This document shows positions 45,400 to 53,965 of a stretch of DNA of 64,000 nt, one piece after another (positions within the stretch are counted from its first letter, which is position 1; every line of letters begins with the position of its first letter). The DNA is from CAYOZL01 sp964408435 (GTDB lineage: Bacteria > Bdellovibrionota_C > UBA2361 > SZUA-149 > CAYOZL01). The position numbers and the translations under genes are program-made. The stretch spans positions 21,876 to 85,875 of the forward strand of contig CAYOZL010000001.1 of assembly GCA_964408435.1 (NCBI GenBank), written 5' to 3'. Under the pieces are notes generated by a model. The model did not search any database and was not told the origin of the DNA. It saw only the letters and a program-made list of their open reading frames with translations.

Positions 45400-45993
45400 T
45401 TAATAATGGCAAACCCCACAGTCTATACTAGCTCCATACTCTCTATGGCAGCTAACGCAAAATCCCATTTTTAAACTCGATACTCTCTCAACAACTTCTT
45501 GCTGATTAACCTGACCATGACAATTCTGACAACCAACCCCAGCTTGAACATGTCTTTGGTGATTAAACTGAACATGCTCTGGTAAATTATTAACCGGCTC
45601 CCATTCTATTGGTCTATTAGCATCCCATGCTTCTTTTAATTTTTTAATCTCAGATGAATCAGTTTTAACTTGAGTATGACACCCCATACAGGTTTCCAAT
45701 GAAGGAATAGTTGCGTAAGAAGATTTATTAACCCCAGAGTGACAATACTGACACTCAATATGGTTTTTTTCTACGTGAATAATATGACTATAATTAACAG
45801 GCTGTTTAGGTTTATAGCCTCTTCTGTATTGCTTAGGAATAAAGAGGTCTAATGCCTTCACATCAGAAAATACTGCCATTCCGTCTCGCCACAAACCTGC
45901 ATATTTACCATCCCCATCACCTGCAGTGGCAACAGATACAGCGCATATAATAGATGCAATAAATAATGTAATTCCGATTAAAGATTTTTTCAT
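45400..45993 (-). CDS. actA: Alternative complex III subunit ActA, pentahaem cytochrome c
   Basis: A signal peptide or N-terminal anchor (LIGITLFIASIICAVSVATA) is followed by five CxxCH haem motifs: CQYCH, CMGCH, CQNCH, CVSCH and CGVCH. The tail ends at the last of these. The segment FIPKQYRRGYKPKQPVNYSHIIH is typical of ActA. It passes electrons from the ActB clusters to the exit cytochrome. First gene of the six-gene ACIII operon transcribed leftward. Confidence 0.93.
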   Translation of the reverse strand: MKKSLIGITLFIASIICAVSVATAGDGDGKYAGLWRDGMAVFSDVKALDLFIPKQYRRGYKPKQPVNYSHIIHVEKNHIECQYCHSGVNKSSYATIPSLETCMGCHTQVKTDSSEIKKLKEAWDANRPIEWEPVNNLPEHVQFNHQRHVQAGVGCQNCHGQVNQQEVVERVSSLKMGFCVSCHREYGASIDCGVCHY

Positions 45994-46293
45994 ATTATCA
46001 AAAGGCAGAAACCTAATTAATTTCGCGTAGTCTGATTATCGAGCTACGCAGAATTTGTCCAGTAAATATCTCGATTAGTTAAGCTTTTTAACAGCTAAAA
46101 AGTTCAGGCAATTAATTTCACTTTAAGAGCAATAAAACACTTATTAAAATAATAATTATACATAATGATTCTAGATACTTAGAAAAAGCACCAAATAGAT
46201 ATGCTATATATTATCTTGTGATTACAAATAATGTCTGATCAAATACGTCAAAAGAAGAAATTATAAATTTAGAGATGGAAACTAAATATACAC
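45994..46293. other. Divergent promoter region of ACIII and the thioredoxin/MsrA-like gene
   Basis: Non-coding, strongly A+T-rich. A 6-bp inverted repeat GCGTAG/CTACGC (46025-46030 with 46044-46049) lies 30-55 nt upstream of ActA and could be an operator or leader stem. Several TATAAT-like stretches exist but none has a convincing partner -35. Confidence 0.45.
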
Positions 46294-47340
46294 ATGGAAA
46301 TTACTAAAAAAACCCCTGCTAAAAAAATACTGACTAAAATGGCACTACTAAGCACAACATATATTTCTGCTGGCATCCTAGCTCTAATAATGGTTTCAAG
46401 CGCACAATCATTAGAACCTAATAAACAAGCCATCGAGGTAGGATTAGTTAATTGGCAAAGAGATTTTGATAAAAGTCTAATAAGATCAAAACAAGAAAAC
46501 AAACCAGTACTTGCTCTTTTCCAAGAAGTACCAGGTTGTCATGGATGTAAAAAATTTGGCGAAGAAGTTCTATCAAATAAAAAATTAGTTAAAAGAATTG
46601 AAGACAATTTTATTCCCGTATTAATTTATAACAACAGAGGCGGTAAAGATTCTGAATTACTAAAACGCTACCAAGAACCATCGTGGAATTATCAAGTTAT
46701 TAGATTCTTGGATCATAACGGCAAAGATATTATTCCAAGAAGAGACAAAATCTGGACTTTAGGTGAAACGAATACAAGAATAGATAATGCTCTAGAAGTT
46801 TTTAATTCTAAAAAGCTTTCGCAAAACAATTCTAGACAAGTTTTTCAACAACCTAGGATACAGCTTGCTCAGTACAATCTTGAACAGACTAATCAGCAAC
46901 CCACTATACAACTGGCTCAATTAAGCTCTCAAATAAGTTCTGAAGGAATAACTCCTAAATCAAAAGAGCTAAAACAAATTGCTTTTTCACAACATTGCTT
47001 CTGGACAGGGGAAATGAAACTCGGTGGATTAGATGGTGTTAAAAAAACAGAAGCCGGCTTTTATGATGGAAGAGAGGTTACAAGAGTATGGTTTGATTCA
47101 AATAAAATAAGCGAAGAAACATTAAATAAAAAAGCAAGAAGTTTCGGCGTTGCAGACAGGGCATATGAAGTAGATAGCAGATTTACATCAAGCTACAGAA
47201 AAGCCCCTGAATCAGACCAAAAAAGGCAATTAAGAGGCACTGGAGTTAATGCTAAAGATTTAAATGATTTTCAAGCTACAAAAGTAAATGCTTTTATCAG
47301 GCAAGATAGAGCAAGAGCTTTAAAATATCTAAAAAACTAA
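46294..47340 (+). CDS. Exported thioredoxin-fold and MsrA-like fusion protein
   Basis: A 348-residue protein with a signal/anchor segment (about 15-40). A thioredoxin-like domain with a CHGC active site (LALFQEVPGCHGCKKF) runs to about 165. A Gln-rich linker carries two near-copies of QQPxIQLAQ. The C-terminal domain, from about 228, contains FSQHCFWTGEMKLGGLDGVKKTEAGFYDG, which follows the MsrA pattern GCFWxxE...GVxxTxxGY with His in place of Gly before the Cys. The two halves could act as a linked reductant and methionine-sulfoxide reductase in the periplasm. Activity is inferred. Confidence 0.7.
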   Translation: MEITKKTPAKKILTKMALLSTTYISAGILALIMVSSAQSLEPNKQAIEVGLVNWQRDFDKSLIRSKQENKPVLALFQEVPGCHGCKKFGEEVLSNKKLVKRIEDNFIPVLIYNNRGGKDSELLKRYQEPSWNYQVIRFLDHNGKDIIPRRDKIWTLGETNTRIDNALEVFNSKKLSQNNSRQVFQQPRIQLAQYNLEQTNQQPTIQLAQLSSQISSEGITPKSKELKQIAFSQHCFWTGEMKLGGLDGVKKTEAGFYDGREVTRVWFDSNKISEETLNKKARSFGVADRAYEVDSRFTSSYRKAPESDQKRQLRGTGVNAKDLNDFQATKVNAFIRQDRARALKYLKN

Positions 47341-47398
47341 GCTTAACTCTTAATTAAAGTAAATTGAGATTATTAGATTAATGTAATAATCTCAATTC

Positions 47399-49060
47399 AT
47401 GAAAAACAAAGTAATAGTAATAGTTACTGATGGCGTTGGAATTGCAAAACCAAGTGAAGGCAATGCTGTTGATATAGCAAAAACCCCTACTTTTGATTCT
47501 CACTGGGGAGCTGATCCTTTCAAAGATACCTATTCTACAAAAAATTCTACTTCCTTTAAGCTAATTGCTCACGGAGAACACGTTGGACTACCCGAAGGTA
47601 TCATGGGAAATTCCGAGGTCGGTCATTCTACTATTTTTTGCGGAAAACCTTATCTTGAAATGCTTCCAGATATCACCTCTGCACTTAAAGATGGAAGAAT
47701 CTTCTCATCAAAAGCTTGGGATAAAATAAAAGAAAGAAAAGAAAACACTACTCACTTTTTAGGCCTACTCTCTGATGGAAAAGTTCACTCGGATATTGAA
47801 CATTTAATTTCAATGCTTAATAAATGCGCTGAAGACGGGATTAGGAATGTAAAAATCTGGGCATTATCAGATGGCAGAGATGTTAAACCTGCTTCTATTA
47901 GAGAGTATGCAGAAAAAATTGAAAAGCTCTGCCTAAAAATTAATGAAAAACATGACTTCAATTATGCCATAGCAATGATTGCCGGTAGAGGTAATGTTTT
48001 AATGGACAGAGGAGAAGACGACTGGAAAAGAGTTGAGAAAGCTTGGAATGCCTTATTTTTCTCAGAAGGAAGACTCTCTGTAAATGCTAGTATCGCCATA
48101 GAAGAACTAAGAGGAGAACTTTACGGCCAAAGCTTTACTGATGAGCATTTAGACTTAAGATTAATTACCCAAAAATACGGTATGCCTCCTAAAGTAAATG
48201 CTGGAGATAATCTAATTCTATTTAACTTTCGCTCAGACCGCATAGTTCAATTTTGTTCTTGGATGCTAGATCAAGAATTAACAAAAACAGCTCTTAGCCA
48301 ATCTGTAACAAGAAAAGAAAAACCAGAAGATATAAATTTTGTTACCATGGCAAACTTTGACCCTGAGACTTTGCCATTAAAGAATTATTTTTTACCTGAA
48401 CTTGAGATTGAAACAACCTTAATAGACTTCCTAGAGAAAAAAGAATTAAAAATATTTTGCTCAAGTGAGCCTTCAAAATTTCCACACGTAACTCTTTTTC
48501 CAAATTCTCGCTCAAATAAAAAACCAGAGCATTGCACTTGGTATAAAATAGCATCTGAGCAAAGACCCCCTTTTAATGAAAAACCTGAAATGAGTTCTAA
48601 AGAAATAACCAAGACTGCAATTTCGGCTATGGATTCTGATAAATATGACTTACTAATCATTAACTACCCTGCCCCTGATATGGTGGGACACGAAACAAAC
48701 CTAGAAGCAACAATCAAGGCTGTAGAAGCAACTGATTCAGCAATTGCCGAATTAGAAAAATTTGCTTTAAAGAAAGACTACATTCTTATTTACGGTGCAG
48801 ACCACGGAAACGCAGAGAAAATGTATGCCTTAGAAGACAATAAGATTATCCTAGATAAAAACGACGAACCTCAATGGCATACTGCACATACTTCTAATCC
48901 TGTTAGATGGAATATTATAATACCAGAGAGTAAAAAAGCATTAGTGCTAAATGATGAAATCAAAGAAAAATCTCTTGGAAATCTATCTTCAACTATTGCC
49001 AACTTACTTGGCTTTAAAGACCTGCCTAAGCACTGGTTAAAATCTTTAATTAAACTTTAA
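47399..49060 (+). CDS. gpmI: 2,3-bisphosphoglycerate-independent phosphoglycerate mutase
   Basis: Glycolytic enzyme of the alkaline-phosphatase superfamily, interconverting 3- and 2-phosphoglycerate with two Mn ions. The metal Asp (VIVTDGVGI), the phosphoserine nucleophile in GIMGNSEVGH, ALSDGRDVKP, AGRG, RSDR and the metal-ligand C-terminal motifs NYPAPDMVGHE, GADHGNAE and HTAHTSNPV are all found. 553 residues is the upper end of the family. Its stop abuts the gpx stop with no intervening base. Confidence 0.93.
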   Translation: MKNKVIVIVTDGVGIAKPSEGNAVDIAKTPTFDSHWGADPFKDTYSTKNSTSFKLIAHGEHVGLPEGIMGNSEVGHSTIFCGKPYLEMLPDITSALKDGRIFSSKAWDKIKERKENTTHFLGLLSDGKVHSDIEHLISMLNKCAEDGIRNVKIWALSDGRDVKPASIREYAEKIEKLCLKINEKHDFNYAIAMIAGRGNVLMDRGEDDWKRVEKAWNALFFSEGRLSVNASIAIEELRGELYGQSFTDEHLDLRLITQKYGMPPKVNAGDNLILFNFRSDRIVQFCSWMLDQELTKTALSQSVTRKEKPEDINFVTMANFDPETLPLKNYFLPELEIETTLIDFLEKKELKIFCSSEPSKFPHVTLFPNSRSNKKPEHCTWYKIASEQRPPFNEKPEMSSKEITKTAISAMDSDKYDLLIINYPAPDMVGHETNLEATIKAVEATDSAIAELEKFALKKDYILIYGADHGNAEKMYALEDNKIILDKNDEPQWHTAHTSNPVRWNIIIPESKKALVLNDEIKEKSLGNLSSTIANLLGFKDLPKHWLKSLIKL

Positions 49061-49537
49061 CTACCCAATCAATAATTGGGCTAGATCCTTAGCTATCTTC
49101 TTAGGACCAATAAGCGCTGCATATCTCTTTACAACTTTTCCATTCTTATCAACTAAAAACTTCACAAAATTCCAACCCGGATCTCCCTCAAAGTCTTTAG
49201 CAGAAGTAAGTAATCTATAAGTCTCTTGCTTCTCTTCTCCTTTTACCGGAGCTTTTTTAAAAAGCGGAAAATTAACTCCGTAATTAGTTTCACAAAAACT
49301 AACTATTTCCTCATTAGTTCCAGGCTCTTGAGATTTAAAATCATTACTAGGAAAACCTAACACAACAAAGCCCTCATCTTTATAAGTATCAAATAGCTTC
49401 TGAAGCCCTTTATACTGAGAAGTAAATCCGCATTTACTTGCTGTATTTACAAATAAAGAAACTTTTCCTTTTAAAGAAGAAAAATCAAACTCAGTACCAT
49501 TTATTAATTCGGCTTTATGTTCATATAAATTGCTCAT
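49061..49537 (-). CDS. Glutathione peroxidase-family thiol peroxidase
   Basis: A 158-residue Gpx/BtuE-type peroxidase. The catalytic Cys lies in NTASKCGFTSQYKGLQ, followed by FPSNDFKSQEPGTNEEI (which carries the Gln) and the WNFVKFLVDKNGKVVKRY segment with the Trp/Asn. No signal peptide, so it is cytoplasmic. Bacterial enzymes of this type mostly use thioredoxin. It lies 10 nt downstream of the nitronate monooxygenase gene, in the same direction, so the two may be cotranscribed. Confidence 0.9.
   Translation of the reverse strand: MSNLYEHKAELINGTEFDFSSLKGKVSLFVNTASKCGFTSQYKGLQKLFDTYKDEGFVVLGFPSNDFKSQEPGTNEEIVSFCETNYGVNFPLFKKAPVKGEEKQETYRLLTSAKDFEGDPGWNFVKFLVDKNGKVVKRYAALIGPKKIAKDLAQLLIG
49064..49080. 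terminator. Small hairpin at the gpmI/gpx tail-to-tail junction
   Basis: CCCAAT-CAATA-ATTGGG, a 6-bp perfect stem with a 5-nt loop just past the gpmI stop and inside the gpx 3' end. Because the genes share no spacer, any terminator must lie in coding sequence. It lacks a good T run on either strand. Confidence 0.35.
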
Positions 49538-49547
49538 ATTTTTAAAC

Positions 49548-50501
49548 TTAACTAACTAGTTCACTCATCACATTAGACACAGACTCTATCTTAGAAATAC
49601 CTGCCACACTCTTTCCAGCTTGCCAAAAATTACCTTTTTCATTTTTTAAAGATTTTTTCAAACGTAGCACTGATAACAAAGTATAATACATCCTTAACCA
49701 ATGCTTAGTTCTCTTATTTTTCAAAAGAAATTTAGTTATAGGCCCTGCCTTAGTTCCCATTTGTTTAATGTAGTCTGTATTAATAACCGAAACTGGAACT
49801 CCAGTAATTTTTTCACTTAAAACAATGTCTGATTCGTTAGATTCTACAATTGCATTTTTATAAGCAACTGAAGCATTACATTCTGTAGTTGCAATAAAAC
49901 GAGTTCCTAACTGACATGCTTGAAAACCAAGATCTAGTGCTTTTTGATACTCTTCTTTATTCCCAATACCCCCTGCACAAACTAGTGGTAAATTATATTT
50001 TTTTAATTCATTATATAATTCTTCAGCACTCTTTCCACCTGCATGCCCACCCGCTCTATTATTAACAGCAATTAAACCATGAACTCCTGCATCCACTCCT
50101 TTCTTAGCCCACTTATCTTCAGTTACATCGTGATAAACCACACCACCTACTGAACTTACTTTTTCAACTACCCATTTTGGATTACCTAAAGAAGTAATAA
50201 AAAACCTAACTCCTTCCTCTAAAGCAATCTCTATCCAGTTATTCATTTTATCTTCGTAATACTTTGAACTTTTCTCAATTAGTGCGTTAAAACCAATTGG
50301 TTTGTCTGTAAGAGACTTAATATGTTTTAGACCCTCTCTAAAATCGTATTTATGAACAAAAGTTAAAGATACTGGTTGAACAATACCTATTCCACCAGCT
50401 TCACTTACAGCTGCCACTAATTCCGGGTTTGAACACGGATACATTGGGCCACAAATAATAGGATGCTCTATATCTAGTGATTCTAAAAATTCTTTGCTCA
50501 T
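49548..50501 (-). CDS. Nitronate monooxygenase-like FMN enzyme
   Basis: TIM-barrel flavoprotein of the NMO/2-nitropropane dioxygenase family. It has the N-terminal IICGPMYPCSNPELVAAVSEAGGIGIVQP, the NRAGGHAGG phosphate loop, and the segment VCAGGIGNKEEYQKALDLGFQACQLGTRF. It detoxifies alkyl nitronates or serves as a related oxidase. The ATG at 50499-50501 overlaps the stop of the upstream DUF4442 gene (ATGA). The open frame extends 7 codons further into that gene, which I judge not to be used. Confidence 0.87.
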   Translation of the reverse strand: MSKEFLESLDIEHPIICGPMYPCSNPELVAAVSEAGGIGIVQPVSLTFVHKYDFREGLKHIKSLTDKPIGFNALIEKSSKYYEDKMNNWIEIALEEGVRFFITSLGNPKWVVEKVSSVGGVVYHDVTEDKWAKKGVDAGVHGLIAVNNRAGGHAGGKSAEELYNELKKYNLPLVCAGGIGNKEEYQKALDLGFQACQLGTRFIATTECNASVAYKNAIVESNESDIVLSEKITGVPVSVINTDYIKQMGTKAGPITKFLLKNKRTKHWLRMYYTLLSVLRLKKSLKNEKGNFWQAGKSVAGISKIESVSNVMSELVS

Positions 50502-51100
50502 TGCCTTGGCCCTACTTGCCAATAGACTTTCATTTTCGCAACTACTTCATTTGTAGCATCAAACATTTCTGCAATAGCAATTTTTTCAATATTTTCTGTC
50601 AACTCTCCTATTTCAGGAGCAGAGCCTTTAGCAGTAATTTTACCGCGTGCTTTTTTAATATATTCAATTTCAATATTTTTAACTATGCCTCTTGAATTCT
50701 CAGGTAATGAAGCCAGCATTGCTAAGCCACTAGAGAATTCACCGACATTTGCAAGAGCAATAGCATGCACGGATTTTAAATGATTTCTAATAAACCATTT
50801 CTCTTTTATTGAAACAATTGCGCTGCCTTTTGATATTTTTTCAATTGAAGGACTTACTGAGCCTGAATAAGGGACATAGAAGCCGATTAAAAAACTAAAT
50901 ACTCTTTTTCCAAAAGCCGTGTTTTGAGCGTAGCTCCATTTTTTAAGTATAGGGTTAAGTATAGGGTTNNNNNNNNNNNNNNNNNNNNNNNNNNNNNNNN
51001 NNNNNNNNNNNNNNNNNNNNNNNNNNNNNNNNNNNNNNNNNNNNNNNNNNNNNNNNNNNNNNNNNNNNTTAAGTATAGGGTTAAGTATAGGGTTTTTCAT
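50498..51100 (-). CDS. DUF4442 hotdog-fold protein, with an assembly gap near its start
   Basis: Small thioesterase-like protein of the DUF4442/PaaI fold. The C-terminal part is clear (FSFLIGFYVPYSGSV, IKEKWFIRNHLKSVHAIAL, ANVGEFSSGLAML). The N terminus begins MKNPILNPIL and is interrupted by 100 Ns, after which the same NPIL repeat resumes, so the true length and frame are unresolved. Without the gap the protein would have a normal family length. It precedes nitronate monooxygenase with an ATGA overlap. Confidence 0.75.
   Translation of the reverse strand: MKNPILNPILXXXXXXXXXXXXXXXXXXXXXXXXXXXXXXXXXXNPILNPILKKWSYAQNTAFGKRVFSFLIGFYVPYSGSVSPSIEKISKGSAIVSIKEKWFIRNHLKSVHAIALANVGEFSSGLAMLASLPENSRGIVKNIEIEYIKKARGKITAKGSAPEIGELTENIEKIAIAEMFDATNEVVAKMKVYWQVGPRQ
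50943..51094. repeat. 12-bp tandem repeat around an assembly gap
   Basis: Units of TTAAGTATAGGG (two copies each side) flank exactly 100 Ns (50969-51068). The unit length is a multiple of three and it encodes Asn-Pro-Ile-Leu in the DUF4442 frame. The number of units cannot be read, since the assembler stopped inside the array. Confidence 0.85.
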
Positions 51101-51130
51101 CTAGCAGAATTCTATCAGTAGCTTTGCTGA

Positions 51131-51430
51131 TCAGCTAGTTTTATCTGTTTTCTTAGGAGTTTCTTTTTTAGCTGTGGTGCTTGTTGTTATGTCTTTTTTT
51201 GCACTGCTGGTCTTTGCCGTGCTTGAAGTATCTTTACTTGAATTAGGAGATTTCGAATACCCACTAGCGTACCAACCACCACCTTTTAGGTGAAATGAGG
51301 TAGCAGAAACTAAACGTTTTACCTTCTCCTCACCACACTTAGGGCATTTAGTTAGAGCATCTTCCGTGATTTTTTGAACTTCCTCAAAAACATACTCACA
51401 AGCAAAGCATTTGTAATCGTAAGTTGGCAT
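51131..51430 (-). CDS. FmdB-family zinc ribbon protein
   Basis: A 99-residue protein. A zinc ribbon is formed by YKCFACEYVF and KCPKCGEE. The core TYDYKCFAC and the segment SATSFHLKGGGWYASGY are characteristic of FmdB-type putative regulators. The C-terminal third is a Ser/Thr/Lys-rich disordered tail. The function of the family is poorly defined. Leftward gene between DUF4442 and the YggT-family gene. Confidence 0.88.
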   Translation of the reverse strand: MPTYDYKCFACEYVFEEVQKITEDALTKCPKCGEEKVKRLVSATSFHLKGGGWYASGYSKSPNSSKDTSSTAKTSSAKKDITTSTTAKKETPKKTDKTS

Positions 51431-51464
51431 GAGGCTTTATAATAATAAATTAAATAAATTTCAA

Positions 51465-51770
51465 CTAGCTAGCTAGTCTAAATTGCATACCATAATCATT
51501 AAGAGAATTAACTACAAAAGCATCTATAAAATATAGAAGTAAAAACAATAAAATAGGTGAAAGGTCTAACATACCTAGTGGAGGCATTTTATTTCTAACC
51601 TTACTAAGTATAGGCTCAGTTGCTTGGTAAATAAAAGAAACTATCGGGTTTCTTGGATCTGGACTCACCCAAGAAAGCACTACATGTGCTAATAATAAAA
51701 TATAGAAAATAAAAATTACAGAATGTAGAATTCCTGCAACTGCTATCATTAAATTTCCTAGTGCTATCAT
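51465..51770 (-). CDS. YggT-family membrane protein
   Basis: 101 residues with two hydrophobic helices (LHSVIFIFYILLLAHVVLSWV and LSPILLFLLLYFIDAFV) separated by the signature SPDPRNPIVSFIYQATEPILSKVRNKMPP. YggT proteins are linked to envelope or division functions and usually lie beside yggS/PLPBP, as here. Their biochemical role is not firmly established. Confidence 0.88.
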   Translation of the reverse strand: MIALGNLMIAVAGILHSVIFIFYILLLAHVVLSWVSPDPRNPIVSFIYQATEPILSKVRNKMPPLGMLDLSPILLFLLLYFIDAFVVNSLNDYGMQFRLAS

Positions 51771-51812
51771 TTAATTTTCCCTATTTCCCATTTTAATTAT
51801 ACGTCTTAGTCT

Positions 51813-52469
51813 TTATGTTCTCGAACCGAATATAGAAGTTCCAACTCGAACTATAGTCGCTCCATGCTCAATTGCCAATTTATAATCGCTGCTCATGCCC
51901 ATAGAAAGTTCTTTTTTCTCAGCAAATTTATCTTGATATTTATCAAATATTAACTTCATTTTTTCAAACTCTTTAATATTACTCTGACCATAACTTCCAA
52001 TGCTCATTATTCCTCTTACTTTAAGAGCATCAAAGTTTAGGCATGAATCAAGTAACTCTTCAAAACCCTTTTCACTAACCCCTGACTTAGTAGACTCTTT
52101 AGATACATTAATTTGAATAAGAATATCTTGAGTAATTGATTTTTTTAGTGCTTCTTTAGCAATTGCCTTCGCTAGTGAGATTCTATCCACTGAATGTATT
52201 AAGGAGAACAAACCAACTGCATCTTTTGTCTTATTAGACTGCATTGCTCCAATTAAATGAAAATCAAAGTCTTTATAGCCTAGGGCCAATAACTCTTGTT
52301 TTTTCTTCTTAGCTTCTTGAACATAGTTTTCACCAAAGATTTTCTGTCCTGCTTTAATTGCTTCAACAACCTTAGAAGAATCAACAAATTTAGAAACAGC
52401 TACTAAACTAGCACCGCCTAGATTCTCATTTATCTTAGCTAGATTATCTTTAATGCTACTTATACTCAT
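51813..52469 (-). CDS. Pyridoxal phosphate homeostasis protein (YggS/PLPBP)
   Basis: TIM-barrel PLP-binding protein of 218 residues. SLVAVSKFVDSSKVVEAI holds the Lys that binds PLP. GENYVQEAKKKK, FHLIGAMQSNKTKDAV, SIGSYGQ and LSMGMSSDYKLAIEHGATIVRVGTSIFG follow. It maintains free-PLP and amino-acid balance and is not an enzyme. Its start overlaps the Maf gene end by 14 bp, so translation is coupled. Neighbour to yggT, a widely conserved order. Confidence 0.93.
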   Translation of the reverse strand: MSISSIKDNLAKINENLGGASLVAVSKFVDSSKVVEAIKAGQKIFGENYVQEAKKKKQELLALGYKDFDFHLIGAMQSNKTKDAVGLFSLIHSVDRISLAKAIAKEALKKSITQDILIQINVSKESTKSGVSEKGFEELLDSCLNFDALKVRGIMSIGSYGQSNIKEFEKMKLIFDKYQDKFAEKKELSMGMSSDYKLAIEHGATIVRVGTSIFGSRT

Positions 52470-53061
52470 CTGGAATCTCTTGAATTAGCTCCGCAATAGG
52501 CAAGCCGACAACATTTGTATAAGAGCCTTTGATTGAAGAAATAAAAACTTGAGCATAGCCTTGTATGCCGTATCCACCAGCTTTATCATAAGGCTCATCT
52601 AGATTTATATAATATTCTATTTCAGACTCACTTAATTCTCTAAAAGTTACCTCAGTGCTTACTGCCTTACTTACTTTAAAGTTTTTTGAGAAAAGACTAA
52701 AACCAGTAATTACTAAATGACTTTGATTTGAAAATGTTTGTAGCATTCTTTTTGCATGCTCTTTATCAACTGGTTTTTCTAAAATGGTTGAATTTCCAAT
52801 TACCCGACCTAGACCTTCAATTGCTTTATCAATAACTACTATTGTATCAGCAGCAATGACTAAGCTCTCCTCTGGTAAATCATCATAGACATCCTTAGCT
52901 TTTACCTCAGATAAGACCTTAACTAAATTAAGCGCTGAATCCGCATTTATTTTACTCTCATCAATACTAGATGGCTTAACATCAAAATTTAAGTGAATAA
53001 GATTAAGTAGTTCACTCCTTCTAGGAGACTTTGAGGCAAGGATTATTTTATTTTTTTTCAT
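52456..53061 (-). CDS. maf: Maf-like nucleotide pyrophosphatase
   Basis: Maf/HAM1-like dTTP/UTP pyrophosphatase of 201 residues: ASKSPRRSELLNL, the catalytic AADTIVV, LEKPVDKEHAKRML, and YDKAGGYGIQGYAQVFISSIKGSYTNVVGLP. It removes non-canonical nucleotides and is linked to septum control. An insert of about ten residues (EGLGRVIGN) follows the AADTIVVID strand. The stop/start overlap with yggS shows an operon. Confidence 0.92.
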   Translation of the reverse strand: MKKNKIILASKSPRRSELLNLIHLNFDVKPSSIDESKINADSALNLVKVLSEVKAKDVYDDLPEESLVIAADTIVVIDKAIEGLGRVIGNSTILEKPVDKEHAKRMLQTFSNQSHLVITGFSLFSKNFKVSKAVSTEVTFRELSESEIEYYINLDEPYDKAGGYGIQGYAQVFISSIKGSYTNVVGLPIAELIQEIPDEYK

Positions 53062-53132
53062 TCTATTTATACTTAATCAATACTTTTAATAGCTTAGCTT
53101 TTATTAAAAAAACTAAGACTCAAGCTATTGCA

Positions 53133-53232
53133 NNNNNNNNNNNNNNNNNNNNNNNNNNNNNNNNNNNNNNNNNNNNNNNNNNNNNNNNNNNNNNNNNNNN
53201 NNNNNNNNNNNNNNNNNNNNNNNNNNNNNNNN
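53133..53232. other. Assembly gap of 100 Ns
   Basis: A run of 100 unknown bases, the usual placeholder for a gap of unknown size. It lies between the maf start and the TPR gene, so a small gene or regulatory site may be hidden here. Unlike the gap at 50969, its flanks carry no repeat. Confidence 0.95.
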
Positions 53233-53288
53233 ATATTCTCTAAAATATTGATAGACGTATTTCAATTTTTTAATGATAATTCATACTA

Positions 53289-53852
53289 ATGAAAGATAAA
53301 AACAGAACTGAGCACGCACTTTTAGAACTAGGCTACACACTAGACCTAGAAGGTATGAACGAAGAAGCTGAACAAATGTATCTTAAAGCAATAGAAATGC
53401 TTGAGGATAAAACTTCTAATCAAGATTTAGACATACTTGCCACTACTGCTTTTAAGCATGGTAAAAAACTTTATAATTTAAAAAGATACGATCAAGCACT
53501 TGCTGCCTTTAAAAGAAGCAAAGAAATTCTAGACTCAATTGTTATTCTAGATGCAAATCATTTAATTATTGAAAGACTAGCTAACTCAATTTCTTGGTAT
53601 GCAAGGTCACTTAGAAAAGTAAATAAATTTCAAAGAGCTGCTAATGAATATCAAAGAGCTTGTTCAATTTGGGGAGCACTTAGAACTTTTTCACCTGATA
53701 CTGAAAAAGATAGCTGCTATGCATTAAAGCTTGGACTTAATATGTATGGTTTATCTAAAAGCTTAAAGAGTAAAAAAGATTTTGAGTTAGCAGATTTGGC
53801 TATGTATTCTGCAAAGTCATTACTTGGCAATTTTAATATTGCTTTTGAATAA
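53289..53852 (+). CDS. TPR-like helical repeat protein
   Basis: A 187-residue protein made of helix pairs in TPR spacing: LGYTLDLEGMNEEAEQMYLKAIEML, KLYNLKRYDQALAAFKRSKEIL, RSLRKVNKFQRAANEYQRACSIW and GLSKSLKSKKDFELADLAMYSAK. No signal peptide or transmembrane segment, so it is a cytoplasmic adaptor of unknown partner. The 3' half is duplicated at 54719-54974. It follows an assembly gap, so the promoter region is not visible. Confidence 0.7.
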   Translation: MKDKNRTEHALLELGYTLDLEGMNEEAEQMYLKAIEMLEDKTSNQDLDILATTAFKHGKKLYNLKRYDQALAAFKRSKEILDSIVILDANHLIIERLANSISWYARSLRKVNKFQRAANEYQRACSIWGALRTFSPDTEKDSCYALKLGLNMYGLSKSLKSKKDFELADLAMYSAKSLLGNFNIAFE

Positions 53853-53965
53853 ATAAAATCCTTTCCAAGCGCCTCCAAATACTCTCATCGATTTCACTTA
53901 AGCAAAGTGCCTTACTACAGACACTCTGCACAAGACTCTTTTCTTATAACTATAAGAACTAACCT

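Noticed and set aside
46275..46307. Short leader ORF just upstream of the thioredoxin/MsrA-like gene
   Set aside because: Ten codons, out of frame, no ribosome binding site of its own. Likely chance.
50924..51121. Telomere-like or CRISPR-like reading of the GGGTTAAGTATA repeat
   Set aside because: Units are contiguous without spacers, only two copies per side, and lie in a coding frame next to an assembly gap.
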